Below are positions 1 to 24,954 of a DNA stretch of 64,000 nt, in pieces. Position numbers and translations under genes: made by a program. The notes under the pieces were generated by a model. It was given only the letters and a program-made list of their open reading frames with translations, searched no databases and had not been told where the DNA came from. Source of the DNA: Polyodon spathula (taxonomy: Eukaryota; Chordata; Actinopteri; Acipenseriformes; Polyodontidae); the NCBI RefSeq assembly GCF_017654505.1, contig NC_054559.1:9741781-9805780 (forward strand), written 5' to 3'. Position 1 is the stretch's first letter. Each line of letters begins with the position of its first letter.

Positions 1-1019
1 ACGGTTGCTTTGACAATATGGCATATAAAATGTGTGCACTTTGCTATAATCAAATAATATTACTGTACTGGGATTTAACCAGTTTTACACATGGAAATAC
101 AAGTTAAGATTATGCAAAAATGTCACGCCAGGTAACCAATCCACATAGTGATTAATACTTGCAAACAGCTTGATTAGGACAATACAATTCAATTCATACA
201 GAAGCCATCTACAATATCAGCATGACTTATATTCCTAAATGGGTGCTGCTAGTTTCAAAAGGAAGAAACTAGTTTTTTTTTTCTTCTGATTTTTCAAATA
301 CAATTAGCAGTCACAAAAAATGTCCTTTTCAAGAGATACAGGAGTTTGTTTTTTAAACAAAAATCCTGATGTACCTTCCACTCCTTCCATAATATTCTTT
401 CCAATACGTTTTGGCAGGGAAAAAAAAAAAAAAGTGACACCAGAAGCAGGCTCAAGTGATGTCAAGACCTTGGCACAAACACTGAAGCATCATTACAAGC
501 ATGGTGCGTTGGGAAGCCTGTGAACAGAGCCACAATGGCTTCAAACCTGGTTATATAAGGGAGATGTTTTAGCATCCAATGCCACATTTCCCTAGTGTAT
601 CTGCAGAATGTATGAAGGCCATAAAAAATAACTAAAAACTCCCACTGGCAGGAAAACACTGGTGAGCAGATGACTGTGTTTTCAAGTACATACCTGCTTT
701 GACATACAGTGCATATGCAGTACATATAGGCTCTTAATATATTTACATGATGCCTGGCGAGTTCTGATCAATCATTATGTAGCTACACCTTTTTATACGA
801 CTTGATCTGAAGACGTTCCTTCTCGATTCTCTTTTGTTGTGGCACTAACTCAAAATCTACTGATCAAATAAACAGTATTAAAAATAGTGGCAACCATATG
901 ATAGTGGCATTGTCGTCTGCACAGCCTGGCAGGATAAATCCGATTAAAAGCCATCTGGTAATCTGGTAGTTGAAGGCTCCCCCCGGTTTTTCATACAGAA
1001 CTAATTTCAGCCATTAGAA
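1..1019 (-). other. TRAF7: TRAF7 3' untranslated region and downstream sequence
   Basis: This stretch lies 3' of the TRAF7 stop codon on the minus strand and has no convincing coding frame. I did not find a canonical AATAAA on the minus strand in it, so the cleavage site may lie beyond the window edge or use a variant signal. The short frames here are AT-rich and carry no recognisable motif. Confidence 0.5.
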
Positions 1020-15520
<14,501 letters not shown>

Positions 15521-15559
15521 AATCTAGTCCAGCATTTACAAGGAACTGCAAGCTGTACC
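15521..15559 (-). other. TRAF7: TRAF7 exon 2, 5' untranslated part
   Basis: The exon carrying the TRAF7 start codon extends upstream of the ATG to a clear acceptor (TTTTGCAG on the minus strand) next to 15559. So the ATG is in the second exon and the first exon must be noncoding, matching the human gene. Confidence 0.75.
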
Positions 15560-16117
15560 CTGCAAAAGTTAAATACACTGTATTTATACTGCAATGCCTA
15601 CTGCCCCTTCACAACAAAACCCAATGTAGCAATGTGTATTATTCCAACCAATACATTAAATCACGGAAAAAGTAAAGTATGTTACACGGAAAAAACTTGA
15701 TAGGTTTAAAAGCACAAATGTTTAACTGAGTCTAAATACTGTACAATATAAATGACAGTATTATTTTTTTGTAAACAGATTACAGGAACTTTAAATATTT
15801 ATGGGGCAAAGTAAACTATTCTAACAGTACTTCACTTAAAAACTTATTTTCCCGATTTTCAGACCGTACGCCTTTATGAAAGAAATTTTTACCCTCCGTT
15901 AGAATAAATGTGGCACTGCAAGTAGAACAGACTGTAAGCCATCACAGGCCTCAAAAGAATCTCATACAGGATTACAAGTCATTCCAAGTAAAAACCGACA
16001 GAAAGAAAACCAGATCTTGCTCAAGTTTCCCATTGAAAACCTCTGACGCTGATCACATGGACAGCAAACATCAGATCTAAACAAGCAGAATGGAACATAA
16101 TGAGGACAAGAGAAAAA

Positions 16118-16181
16118 CGCTGTGTTAATAGATCTTCCAAGAGCAAAAGACTGTGTTAATAGATCTTCCAAGAGCAAAACA
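16118..16181. repeat. 31-bp tandem duplication in TRAF7 intron 1
   Basis: The motif CTGTGTTAATAGATCTTCCA and its continuation AGAGCAAA occur twice in direct tandem, separated by a 2-3 base variation. It looks like a recent simple duplication with no further role visible. Confidence 0.8.
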
Positions 16182-18372
16182 CTGCAAGAGCAGCATCACC
16201 TCCCTTTCAAATAGCAAAATCACTGCAAACACTGAAATCAAATTGAACTCAATGATATTGGAATAATTACAGATACTGTGATGTGACTTTTTCACCAGTG
16301 AGTGCAATAGGATCTGATGCTTTTTGGGGTAAGAAGACACAGCAATATCACGTTTCGAATGCAGAGAAGTCCCAGCTCCTTTTTAATAACATTTTGGGAT
16401 GCTGTTTGTAAACTATAACCTACAACCTTGTAATCCTTAGTCACGTCTCTATGCAAGTTACAGCACAAGAAGTAGGTGAAATGTTGGTGAAATTACCATG
16501 TGTTAAATGGTCATTTAGTATTGAGAAACTGGTCAATGTCTCCCACTAAGTTACAATCAGTACAGAAATATGGAAAGGCTTTATATTTGGAAATGTCAAC
16601 ATTTCTGTGTTTTAAAGTGTGATTAATGTCTATTCCTCTCCTGTCTGAAATTTCACACGTGTTCTATCTTGTTCCACAGCAATGTTTGGTTAGCTTCTCA
16701 TTTTTAAATCAGTTTAAAAACTACTTATGCAAACATATCCCATTTCCTTGAAAATGCAGCTAAAGGTGGCTCTAAAAGATAAATACATTCTTTGCAGAAC
16801 AGAAAGACGGCTGAGAGACCCACTTTTTGTTGATGTTTGGCGCCAATTCATAAGAATCCAAAATTATAAATGATATACTCTACCCACACACACATATATA
16901 CATCAGCCTAACAAATAACATTAGGCATCCTATTTCAAAACATCCCCCTCAATTACAGCATAAACCAGATTTAAAATTAAGTTTGCAGTGAAAAATGAGA
17001 CTTCCCACATTATAATGTCATATCCCCAGAGACACATTAACATGGAACAGTTCACAAAAGCAGCCCTGCTTTTCATCACAGCCAATCAATTCTGAGCTAA
17101 CAAAAACAAAAAGGAGCATCATCTAATATTAGAATTCTAACAAGCATACAAAAAAGTGTGTGTTTTAAACTAATTCTCGTAGAGATCTACATGAAGTAAT
17201 AAACTAAAGCCTCCACTCGTTGCATTGCATTATAAATAACGGGATGGCCAATAACATTTGTTGCAGTTTCCGCCAGTGCAAATTATTTCATAGTAGTTGC
17301 ACAATTAGCAAAATTCCCTGAAATTAGTGTTTTGGGGTCCAGAAAACGCTAAACATTACCATTAACAATACCATTTCATGGATGGGAATAAGAGTCCTAT
17401 TACATAGCAGTTTTACCCATTCCAGGTTTTACCACGATAACGACTGGACACAGTGTGGAGGTAACAAGCGCAGGTGTGTCTTACTAAACGTATTAAATAC
17501 TAACAGAAGGAAATCGATCAAACTACTGTTTTGAGAGCATATTGACCACTAAATCCAGTCTAGATTTTTGCAAGGCAATTTGATGTTCCTGTATCACCGA
17601 CATAAATCACAATACAGTAAATTCAAGCTACACTAACTTGTTTACAGTGATTTGCAGTAGTGCGCGCAGTTATGTGGCATCAATAACAGACATATAAATC
17701 AATATTATAAAAAATAAAATATCAAGGACAACATAGTAGAACACACATTTGTTCAGGAATACTGAATAAAAACTCTTGGTAAAACGTCATACTTTTAAAC
17801 GCTGTATGTTTACATTTAAAAAGAATGGGGAAATAAAAACTGTTTCACCTTGATCTGAGGCGGTAACCAAAAACACGATACTCGTGACGTTGACAAACAA
17901 ATGACCAGACAGACAAGCCTTGTGAAAAACGTAACTGCCCCAAAAATATTCTTGCAAAACAGACAATAACTCTGAGAGGCACTGTCTTTTTTTATTTTTA
18001 TACTCATTGTATAGTTAAACAACTACGATTACAATATATATACTGTATATATATATATATATATATATAGCTCTGGAAAAAATTAAGAGACCACTGCAAA
18101 ATTATCAGTTTCTCTGGTTTTACTACTTCTAGGTATAGTGTTTGGGTAAAATGAACATTTTTGTTTTATTCTATAAACTACTGACAACATTTCTCCCAAA
18201 TTCCAAATAAAAATATTGTCATTTAGAGCATTTGTTTGCAGAAAATGACAACTGGTCAAAATAACAAAAAAGATGCAGTGTTGTCAGACCTCGAATAATG
18301 CAAAGAAAATAAGTTCATATTCATTTTTAAACAACACAATACTAATGTTTTAACTTAGGAAGAGTTCAGAAA

Positions 18373-18886
18373 TCAATATTTGGTGGAATAACCCTGATTT
18401 TCAAACACAGATTTCATGCGTCTTGGCATGCTCTCCACCAGTCTTTCACATTGATTTTGGGTGACTTTATGCCACTCTTGGCGCAAAAATTCAAGCAGCT
18501 CGGCTTTGTTTGATGGCTTGTGACCATCCATCTTCCTCTTGATCACATTCCTGAGGTTTTCAATGGGGTTCAGGTCTGGAGATTGGGCTGGCCATGACAG
18601 GGTCTTGATCTGGTGGTCCTCCATCCACACCTTGATTGACCTGGCTGTGTGGCATGGAGCATTGTCCTGCTGGAAAAACCAATCCTCAGAGTTGGGGAAC
18701 ATTGTCAGAGCAGAAGGAAGCAAGTTTTCTTCCAGGACAACCTTGTACTTGGCTTGATTCATGCCAAAGTTGCCCGATTCCAGCCTTGCTGAAGCACCCC
18801 CAGATCATCACCGATCCTCCACCACATTTCACAGTGGGTGCGAGACACTGTGGCTTGTAGGCCTCTCCAGGTCTCCGTCTAACCAT
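18373..18886 (-). pseudogene. Tc1 transposase, C-terminal fragment, frameshifted
   Basis: The frame at 18373-18762 gives 129 residues of catalytic core containing QQDNAPCH and DLNPIENL and ends QGYSTKY, the usual C terminus of this Tc1 group. Upstream part 18763-18886 continues the family sequence (KCGGGSVMIWGCFSKAG) in another frame. The first catalytic Asp region and the helix-turn-helix domains are missing. This can only be a relic. Confidence 0.88.
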
Positions 18887-18939
18887 CAGACGACCAGCTG
18901 AAAACTGGACTCATCTGGGGGTGCTTCAGCAAGGCTGGA

Positions 18940-19085
18940 ATCAGGCAGATTTGTCTTTGTGAAGGGCGCATGAATCAAGCCAAGTACAAGGTTGTCCTGG
19001 AAGAAAACTTGCTTCCTTCTGCTCTGACAATGTTCCCCAACTCTGAGGATTGGTTTTTCCATCAAACAAAGCCGAGCTGCTTGAA
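18940..19085 (+). pseudogene. Inverted partial copy of the same Tc1 transposase segment
   Basis: On the plus strand this repeats the segment MNQAKYKVVLEENLL through NSEDWFF found on the minus strand of the left arm. It then jumps to the region coding SCLNF and on to the terminal repeat. It makes the element a large imperfect palindrome. Confidence 0.8.
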
Positions 19086-19331
19086 TTTTTGCTTATTTTC
19101 TTTGCATTATTCGAGGTCTGACAACACTGCATCTTTTTTGTTATTTTGACCAGTTGTCATTTTCTGCAAACAAATGCTCTAAATGACAATATTTTTATTT
19201 GGAATTTGGGAGAAATGTTGTCAGTAGTTTATAGAATAAAACAAAAATGTTTATTTTACCCAAACACATACCTATAAATAGTAAAACCAGAGAAACTGAT
19301 AATTTTGCAGTGGTCTCAATTTTTTCCAGAG

Positions 19332-19334
<3 letters not shown>

Positions 19335-19418
<84 letters not shown>

Positions 19419-19424
19419 TATATA
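19335..19424. repeat. (TA)n microsatellite
   Basis: About 40 TA units beside the right end of the Tc1 derivative; a shorter TA tract (18046-18069) lies at its left end. Confidence 0.95.
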
Positions 19425-20376
19425 GATAGCATGTATAACTTAAGCCATCAATCACAAACAGTTATTTTAAAGCATGTTTACCTGCTACAAATAAGTGATC
19501 CCAACTACTCACCGCAAACTACAGATGAATTCACTGAAGTGAAAAAAAAAAAAAACAGGTTTTCGAAAATAGCTATCTCGATTTTATCTCAGGCCACATG
19601 GAATCGAAAAGCTTAAGTCAATACTGTACAGCAACGGCCCCGTGGTTTGAAAGAAAAACTGTTTCTGCGATCTCGCTACAAAGTGATGTAAACAGAAAGG
19701 CATGCATGGGGGGCAGGGAGCTCGCATTTCAGCCAATGAAATAACAGAACACCGGGCGCTGACGTCACAAAAAAAAACAACAATCGACTTCCTCTACCAA
19801 ACTTTTAGAGTTCGAATATGCTGCTAAAAATATATAATATAGCCTATATTACCTATGGATTTTAGCGCAGTCGACAATATTTTCTTCCTTTAATATTATC
19901 TTCCTTAAATATTACAACAATTCTGGTTATAGTTAAGTTTAAAAATTGTCCAGTAAAAACGTTTTTTGATTGTAATTATTAAACACCTGCTAATGTGATA
20001 GTGTTTGTACGGTTTATTAACATTCTTCTAAAACGGCCGGTTAAGTTTTGCAGGTTGAGCAGCAAATGGAATACAATGTGCGGTTGGTTGCTGTTGTTTA
20101 TTGGTGCATAACACACAGTGAATTAAGGCGAGCCAAATGCTTCCAATTTCTTTAAGCTCTAGTTCTACTCCATGTTACAGTAGGTCAAGCACAGCCATCC
20201 ATCCTCCGAAACTAATTAAAGCCTTAGGCCAGGCTAGCTGAGAGTACAATCTTAAATGCTATATAAAACTGGCACTTCAACTATGCACTGTAAGTTAGAG
20301 GTACTGGGCTTAAGAACACTGTCCAATGGTGTTTGAATCTGTCGTTAGTTTACAGCCATGTCTTGTGTTCTACAGC

Positions 20377-20557
20377 TATGGGCAAACGTTTTTCATACCT
20401 GGAATTGTATGACTGAGACACCATTTAAAAAGAAAAACTATATTAACATAATTTAGATATTTTATTTAACATAATGTATGCAGGTTTCAAGTCACTTATG
20501 AAGCCATATTAGCTAATTCTAGGGTAATGCAAAACGTGTGGTCATAGCCGTAGTAAG
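20377..20557. mobile_element. Short palindromic MITE-like element
   Basis: The left end CTACAGCTATGGGCAAACGT and the complement of the right end (CTACGGCTATGACCACACGT) are imperfect inverted repeats enclosing about 140 bp of noncoding AT-rich sequence. The ends resemble those of the repeat at 11.9-12.3 kb. It lies in the first TRAF7 intron. Confidence 0.6.
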
Positions 20558-21175
20558 AGCCTTATATATCAATGCCAATGCTTCTCCTTATTTCTCATTC
20601 AGCGTACAGACATGTGAAAGTTTTTTTTTTTTTGGATATTCCTTATTGGAATTAACCAAGACACACAGATTCCATCGCCTACGTTCAGAAAATGGTACTG
20701 TCAAGTTTCATTAAATAAAACACGACCTGAGACCCATGGAACTTAGTGTGTATATACATTTAAACTACCGTATACAATATCCATTCGGTGTTTAGTTGAA
20801 TAATTGGCAGCAGAAGTTGCTCGTCTAGTATTTAATTTGATATTTATATTTTGATATCACTACCTTTTATTTGCCAGTATATTATGAAAAATAAATTCGA
20901 CGATGACTACCAAGGCTAGTAAAAAAAGACAGCTGAAGCGACAAATGTATTCATAAATACTACATTTCAAAAGAATGTAATTTTCACTGGGCAAAAATGC
21001 GTACGTTTTTAATGTGTATTTTGGCACATGGTACAACATTGTGTTATGATGTGTACGTTGCTTGATACAGAAGAACTCGGTCGGATGGGGATATTTAACC
21101 AGAATCAAAAGAGACCTTTTTAACTACGGAAGGTGAAAAGTTTAAATGTATATCTTTTATAGTTAAAGTTCTTAC

Positions 21176-21255
21176 CAGCTATCCAAAATCTGGCACCCTG
21201 ATGTTAGAAATCACATCTTCCTCTTCTGACAGCAGACAGCTTTCCAGGAAGAGAA
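21176..21255 (-). other. TRAF7: TRAF7 exon 1 (noncoding), 5' intron follows
   Basis: A strong minus-strand donor (CAGCTG before GTAAGA, read as the complement) lies at 21175/21176, just beside the ZNF143-type promoter motifs. It would splice to the acceptor at 15559, giving a 5.6 kb first intron. The upstream limit (transcription start near 21255) is approximate. A CRE-like TGACGTCA with an inverted CCAAT box at 19.7 kb could be an alternative promoter but has no clear donor. Confidence 0.55.
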
Positions 21256-21264
21256 AGACCCGCG

Positions 21265-21330
21265 TTGTGACTTATGGGAACTGTAGTGTATTGGGTGGTA
21301 ATTTTCCAGAGACTACAAATCCCATGATGT
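21265..21330. promoter_or_regulatory. Divergent promoter: two ZNF143/SBF-type motifs
   Basis: The plus strand carries ACTACAAATCCCATGATG at 21312-21329 and the minus strand ACTACAGTTCCCATAAG at 21271-21287. Both match the known ZNF143 (Staf) SBS2 consensus ACTACAnnTCCCA. They lie between TRAF7 exon 1 (minus) and the first exon of the snoRNA host gene (plus), about 20 bp and 200 bp from the respective starts. ZNF143 sites are typical of bidirectional promoters and snoRNA/snRNA genes. Confidence 0.8.
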
Positions 21331-21485
21331 TTCTGCTCCATAAGCGTCGGCATCAACTGGGTCAGTCTATTTTGAAATTTCAACTATAATTCGTCCATAG
21401 TCATGACCATCAGGCATTGATTGGTTCATGTGTAAATCGTCACTGTTAATCGCTGCTGGTATCCAATACTAACTGTGTCTCTGCA

Positions 21486-21495
21486 TGACGCGTCA
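21486..21495. promoter_or_regulatory. Palindromic CRE/ATF-like site TGACGCGTCA
   Basis: A perfect 10-bp palindrome about 45 bp upstream of the inferred start of the snoRNA host gene. It resembles an ATF/CREB-type element; binding is not shown. Confidence 0.45.
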
Positions 21496-22261
21496 CCCAT
21501 CGGGTTACTCAAAAGCCCTCCATCGGACTTTATCCTTTCTTTTAGGCTTGGTGTCTTGTGGGAGGTAAGTGGTTTTAAAGTTTTAAACTCTGCATTAGTT
21601 TTGCAACCTTTTTGCAACAGTAGGATATCACATGCAGTAATATTCGTCCTGTATTAAAAATATTAAACCTAAGATTTTTTTTTTTTTTTTTTTAAACTTT
21701 TACAAAACTGACATTTCCTTGAATGGATTAATTATTTGGTCGCACCGTTCTCGAAACAGTGTAGCTGAAACACTGCATGCAATCGGAAGATTTTTACATT
21801 TTGTAATAACCGATTCCTAATACCGTGCTTGAGCAACGAGGACTTGTGTGTATCCACGTGGGTACGGTGGCCTGTACAAATGTGGGTTGTAGATGCACAT
21901 TTTGTAACAACGATTCTCCCAAATGTTCAGAATAGAACTATTTATTTATTTATTTATTTTTTAATTTTGTTCTTTTAACCAATTAAATGTGTTGCTATTT
22001 TTCTATTTTCAGTTTCGTGGAGACATTGGCCCTCGTGCTTGCCACCTCAAAATGTGGTCTAGTGTGAGTAAGGGCCTATTGACCATACAGACAGAACTGG
22101 ATCAACGTGGCTCCAGACCCTTGAGATGCAGGTGGACCTGACGCGCTTCGGTGAGATATTAAGTTATCAGATTGTTGAATATCTATATTGAAGCTGGTGT
22201 TTCGGTGCTCCATGTAAATGCCAGCTCGAGGCCTCCGATCCACGCGTTTAGTGTTGTGCTG

Positions 22262-22340
22262 CGTGTCAGTGATGTTCCACAGTTGTATGTTCGAGTCTCA
22301 CGACCATGCGAATACTTCACATGCACTACCATCTGAGACG
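22262..22340 (+). ncRNA. Candidate box C/D snoRNA (intron 2)
   Basis: An AGTGATGT C-like box near the start and CTGA followed by GAC near 22333 are flanked by a short GTC/GAC stem. Length about 75 nt fits. No good D'/C' pair is seen and the C box ends in T, so support is modest. No rRNA target assigned. Confidence 0.35.
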
Positions 22341-22609
22341 GCAGCGCTATAAAGATTAGGTCATGATTTATGTACCTTATGCACGGGGGCGTTTAGTTTG
22401 TGGAGTTGACCTTGCTTTCGTCTCGAGTGTTATTGGTTCAATGTTTAAGTTGTGGTTTGACTTGTGTTACTTGTTTTAGCCGCGGTGCCAACCATACCAA
22501 AGGATCGGATCACTTCAGCGCCCCCAACAGGATATGCTTGAAGCTTGCAGGACAGAGGTGAGAGCAGAATGGCACGTGGCACTTAATTGTTTTTGTTGTG
22601 CATTTAAGT

Positions 22610-22677
22610 GAACTGTGATGAGTCTATCCCGAACCTGATCTCTTGATGAGACATATATGGATCTGACTGCTGAGTTT
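22610..22677 (+). ncRNA. Box C/D snoRNA, unassigned (intron 3)
   Basis: All four boxes are present with normal spacing: C GTGATGA (22615-22621), D' CTGA (22635-22638), C' TGATGAG (22644-22650), D CTGA (22670-22673). The ends AAC and GTT can form a terminal stem. The guide candidates are about ten bases upstream of D' (CTATCCCGAAC) and of D (TGGATCTGACTG). I could not match either to rRNA from memory. It is about 210 nt upstream of the next acceptor, farther than typical. Confidence 0.68.
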
Positions 22678-22991
22678 GTACAGAGCAGTAAATATTGTGC
22701 AGAGTTCAACTTGGTTTACTTAACCAGGATAGAACCCAGATAATCATCTTGTATACAAGGGGGTCCTGGCAAAGACCCACTGGTCTTAAATATAAATGCT
22801 TTTGGACAGAACAATTGTATATACAATAGCCTTGCTCACATTTTGATTGTATACGACTGTCCCCTGAGTTTTAGCTGCTCTTTTACAGATGTGTTCTTAT
22901 AGGACAAAGCAAGCTCCACCAGGGAAAGATCTGCGGGCTTGGACCTCTCAAAGTAAGGTGAAATGATGTGGAATAACATTGGTTTGCAGTT

Positions 22992-23065
22992 TGTCTGTGA
23001 TGTCATCTTTCTACCTACATTGTTTGAGTTTATTCTAAATGAGAATATTCTACAAATCTGAGACT
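22992..23065 (+). ncRNA. Candidate box C/D snoRNA (intron 4)
   Basis: GTGATGT (22997-23003, last base of the C box changed) and CTGA (23058-23061) are enclosed by a GTC/GAC stem, and an AATGAGA C'-like box lies inside. The D box is about 70 nt upstream of the acceptor at 23134, the preferred distance for intronic C/D snoRNAs. The guide upstream of D (ATATTCTACAAAT) could pair over about nine bases with a 28S segment remembered as TGTAGAATA. This needs checking. Confidence 0.5.
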
Positions 23066-23231
23066 ATACATATTTTCATTTGACTTCTCTTGTGGTCTTC
23101 TTCAGTACCCTAATTCCAGAATCTTTCTTGCAGAGGAAGCATGTGGTCCTTGCTACTCATGAAGCCCTCACACCAGGTAATTAATTGCTTCTAGGCACAT
23201 CCCAGTTTTTAAATTCAATAGACTTGTCTAC

Positions 23232-23522
23232 ACCAGGGCTACCCAACCCTGGTACTGGAGACCCCTGGCTTCCTTTCAGACTAAGCTGTCTATTACTTAA
23301 CTAGACCCTTAATTGAATGCAGTTTTTAATTTGGCCATTTTTGCTTTAAACATAGCAGATTTCAAGTTAGCTATACATTTTAGAAGTAGCTTAATCTGCA
23401 GCTTTTTTAGGAGCTGAGCATTGAAGGTAGCCAAATTAGTTATGTCTAGTTTAAATTAATTGATCAGTTTTTAATGAACCAGAAGATGCATGGGACACCC
23501 AGGACCAGGGTTGGGAACCACT
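23232..23522. mobile_element. Palindromic MITE-like repeat in SNHG intron 5
   Basis: The left end ACCAGGGCTACCCAACCCTG and the right end CAGGACCAGGGTTGGGAACC are imperfect inverted repeats around about 250 bp of noncoding sequence. Such CCCAACCCTGGTCCTGGAG ends are common in fish repeats of probable hAT origin. Confidence 0.6.
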
Positions 23523-23568
23523 GATCTGCATACTAATGGGTGCAGTTTGTACTGTAGTGTTAATGTTT

Positions 23569-23653
23569 AAGCCTGTGGTGAATTCATTATATTTCTGACA
23601 CCTCGTACGAGTATTGGTATAGCAATACTTGATTAGAAGTGATATCTGAGGCT
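23569..23653 (+). ncRNA. SNORD60: SNORD60-like box C/D snoRNA, copy 1
   Basis: It contains the SNORD60 guide TTCTGACACCTC followed by GTACGA, then an internal stem AGTATTG/CAATACT, a C'-like TTGATT and the D box CTGA with closing stem AGCCT/AGGCT. The C box is GTGGTGA, one change from consensus. The guide matches 28S rRNA GAGGTGTCAGAA; human SNORD60 directs 2'-O-methylation of 28S G4340. It lies about 100 nt upstream of the decayed exon acceptor at 23748. Confidence 0.82.
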
Positions 23654-23748
23654 CCATTCGATCAACACATTTCTACTGATTTGAGATGTATACAAGGAAG
23701 CTACTGTGTCTACTTTAGCCTTGATTTTCTAATGTCTTTCCATTTTAG

Positions 23749-23795
23749 ATGGTTGATTTACCTTTTGAAAGCATCACACCAGTGTCCACTTAGCT
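23749..23795 (+). pseudogene. Decayed SNHG exon between SNORD60 copies 1 and 2
   Basis: A good acceptor (CTTTCCATTTTAG) opens a short segment ending CATCACACCAG, closely like the 3' end of the exon at 23134-23176 (CTCACACCAG before GTAATT). Here the donor reads TGTCCA instead of GT. It looks like an exon duplicated with its snoRNA intron that lost its donor, merging two introns. Confidence 0.5.
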
Positions 23796-23836
23796 ATTTA
23801 TGTACTTGCCCATGTAGTATGTATACTCCGATGAGT

Positions 23837-23914
23837 AGCCTGTGTCTAACGTAGTTCTGACACCTTGTATGAGTGCTGCAAAAGCAGTACTTGATTACGT
23901 TTTAGCTCTGAGGC
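23837..23914 (+). ncRNA. SNORD60: SNORD60-like snoRNA, copy 2, defective C box
   Basis: It keeps TTCTGACACCT, the internal hairpin AGTGCTGC/GCAGTACT, TTGATT and D box CTGAGG. The C box position reads GTGTCTA instead of GTGATGA and the guide has one base change (CACCTTG). It sits 80 nt from the next acceptor. Probably not processed efficiently; a decaying copy is the likely reading. Confidence 0.7.
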
Positions 23915-24195
23915 AGTGCTTACCTTTAGTTGTAAAGGTACACCTGCACAAATTCGATGGCTAATCCTGTAATTTTTTTTGTTTTAATAGCAGAGGAGTT
24001 AAACCCACGTCTCTCCTTGGCTGGTACGAATAAGTTGGGTAAGTGGAGTTTTTAATTTGGCTTAAGATTAAAATTGTGGTGTGTTACTTGCTTATTGCAT
24101 AGATATCTTTTTGATAACGGGTAAAACATTTGCGTGCAGTTCTTGCACCAAGTTACAGTAGTCAAAGATAAGACGTTGCTCTTTCTAGATGACCT

Positions 24196-24282
24196 GTGCC
24201 GGTGATGATTTAACGTATTTCTGACACCTCGTATGAGTGCTGCTAATGCAGTAGTTGATTTGCACTTTTAATCTGAGGCACC
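24196..24282 (+). ncRNA. SNORD60: SNORD60-like box C/D snoRNA, copy 3
   Basis: Consensus C box GGTGATGA, guide TTCTGACACCTC, internal hairpin around TAAT, C'-like TTGATT and D box CTGA. Its terminal stem is GTGCC/GGCAC, different from the AGCCT/AGGCT of copies 1 and 4 but still fully paired. This suggests selection on the stem. The nearest assigned acceptor is about 500 nt away, so an exon near 24408 (TTTTCTTTAG) may have been lost or missed. Confidence 0.85.
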
Positions 24283-24954
24283 TATTATACCATTGGTAAA
24301 TGTACACATTTTATAACCTGTCCTATCAAATTTGCACATGCTAAATGGCCCTACTGTAATGCAGCCCTTTATCTAGCACAAGTTACTACACAGTACCTTT
24401 TTCTTTAGATAACTCTTAATAAGCACCTCCTTGCCCCTAGAATGTTTTTCAGGCTACAGTTGCAGAAAGTAGACTGAGCATTGCAGGTGCTTTGTGATAA
24501 GATGTGATTTCATTCATTCCTGTAGAAATAAAAAAAAAAGAATACAAGTTGACTTGTAATAAGTGTAACATTTAATCCAATGATTTTCTTTTCATTAAAA
24601 AGTGACTTAAGGTAGCCTCAACTGCCTTGTTTTAATTGGGACAGCTGCCTTATTCAGGAGATTCTTCTCCTGAGGCATCCTGGATTTAAAGTGGTGCAGA
24701 CTAGAACTACGTTGGTCTGATAGCCTGTTAGGCTTGAAAGTCTTCATCCAGCTTCTATTCACTTCTATTTCTTTTTGCTAGGATGGCTCAAAAGCAGTGA
24801 GATTTTGCTTTCTTCACCCAAATTTGGTAAGAGCACTTAATCAACTTTCCATCAATGGTGTGTACTTTTTATTTATTTTTTTAAATGATTTACCAATTTT
24901 AAGTAATTGGTCCTGTCATAGCTGTAATGCAGATTAGTCTGTTGTAGACCCATG

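Larger units (their letters stand above)
18068..19334 (-). mobile_element. Tc1/mariner element, rearranged fold-back derivative
   Basis: Both ends carry AGCTCTGGAAAAAATT in inverted orientation, and the element sits in a (TA)n tract, the TA target expected of Tc1. The left arm encodes, on the minus strand, the C-terminal half of a Tc1 transposase: WGCFSKAG, then after a frameshift FQQDNAPCHT and SPDLNPIENL (second D and the E of the DDE triad). The right arm (about 18900-19334) is an inverted copy of the same 3' region with at least two internal deletions. The N-terminal DNA-binding half is absent, so it is non-autonomous. Confidence 0.88.

Noticed and set aside
19700..19790. CRE TGACGTCA plus inverted CCAAT as the main TRAF7 promoter
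   Set aside because: No donor site next to it, whereas the 21.2 kb exon has a strong donor and ZNF143 motifs. Kept only as a possible alternative.
22262..22340. tRNA-derived SINE suspected from GTTCGAGTCTC box-B-like sequence
   Set aside because: No matching A box at the right distance; a box C/D reading fits slightly better.
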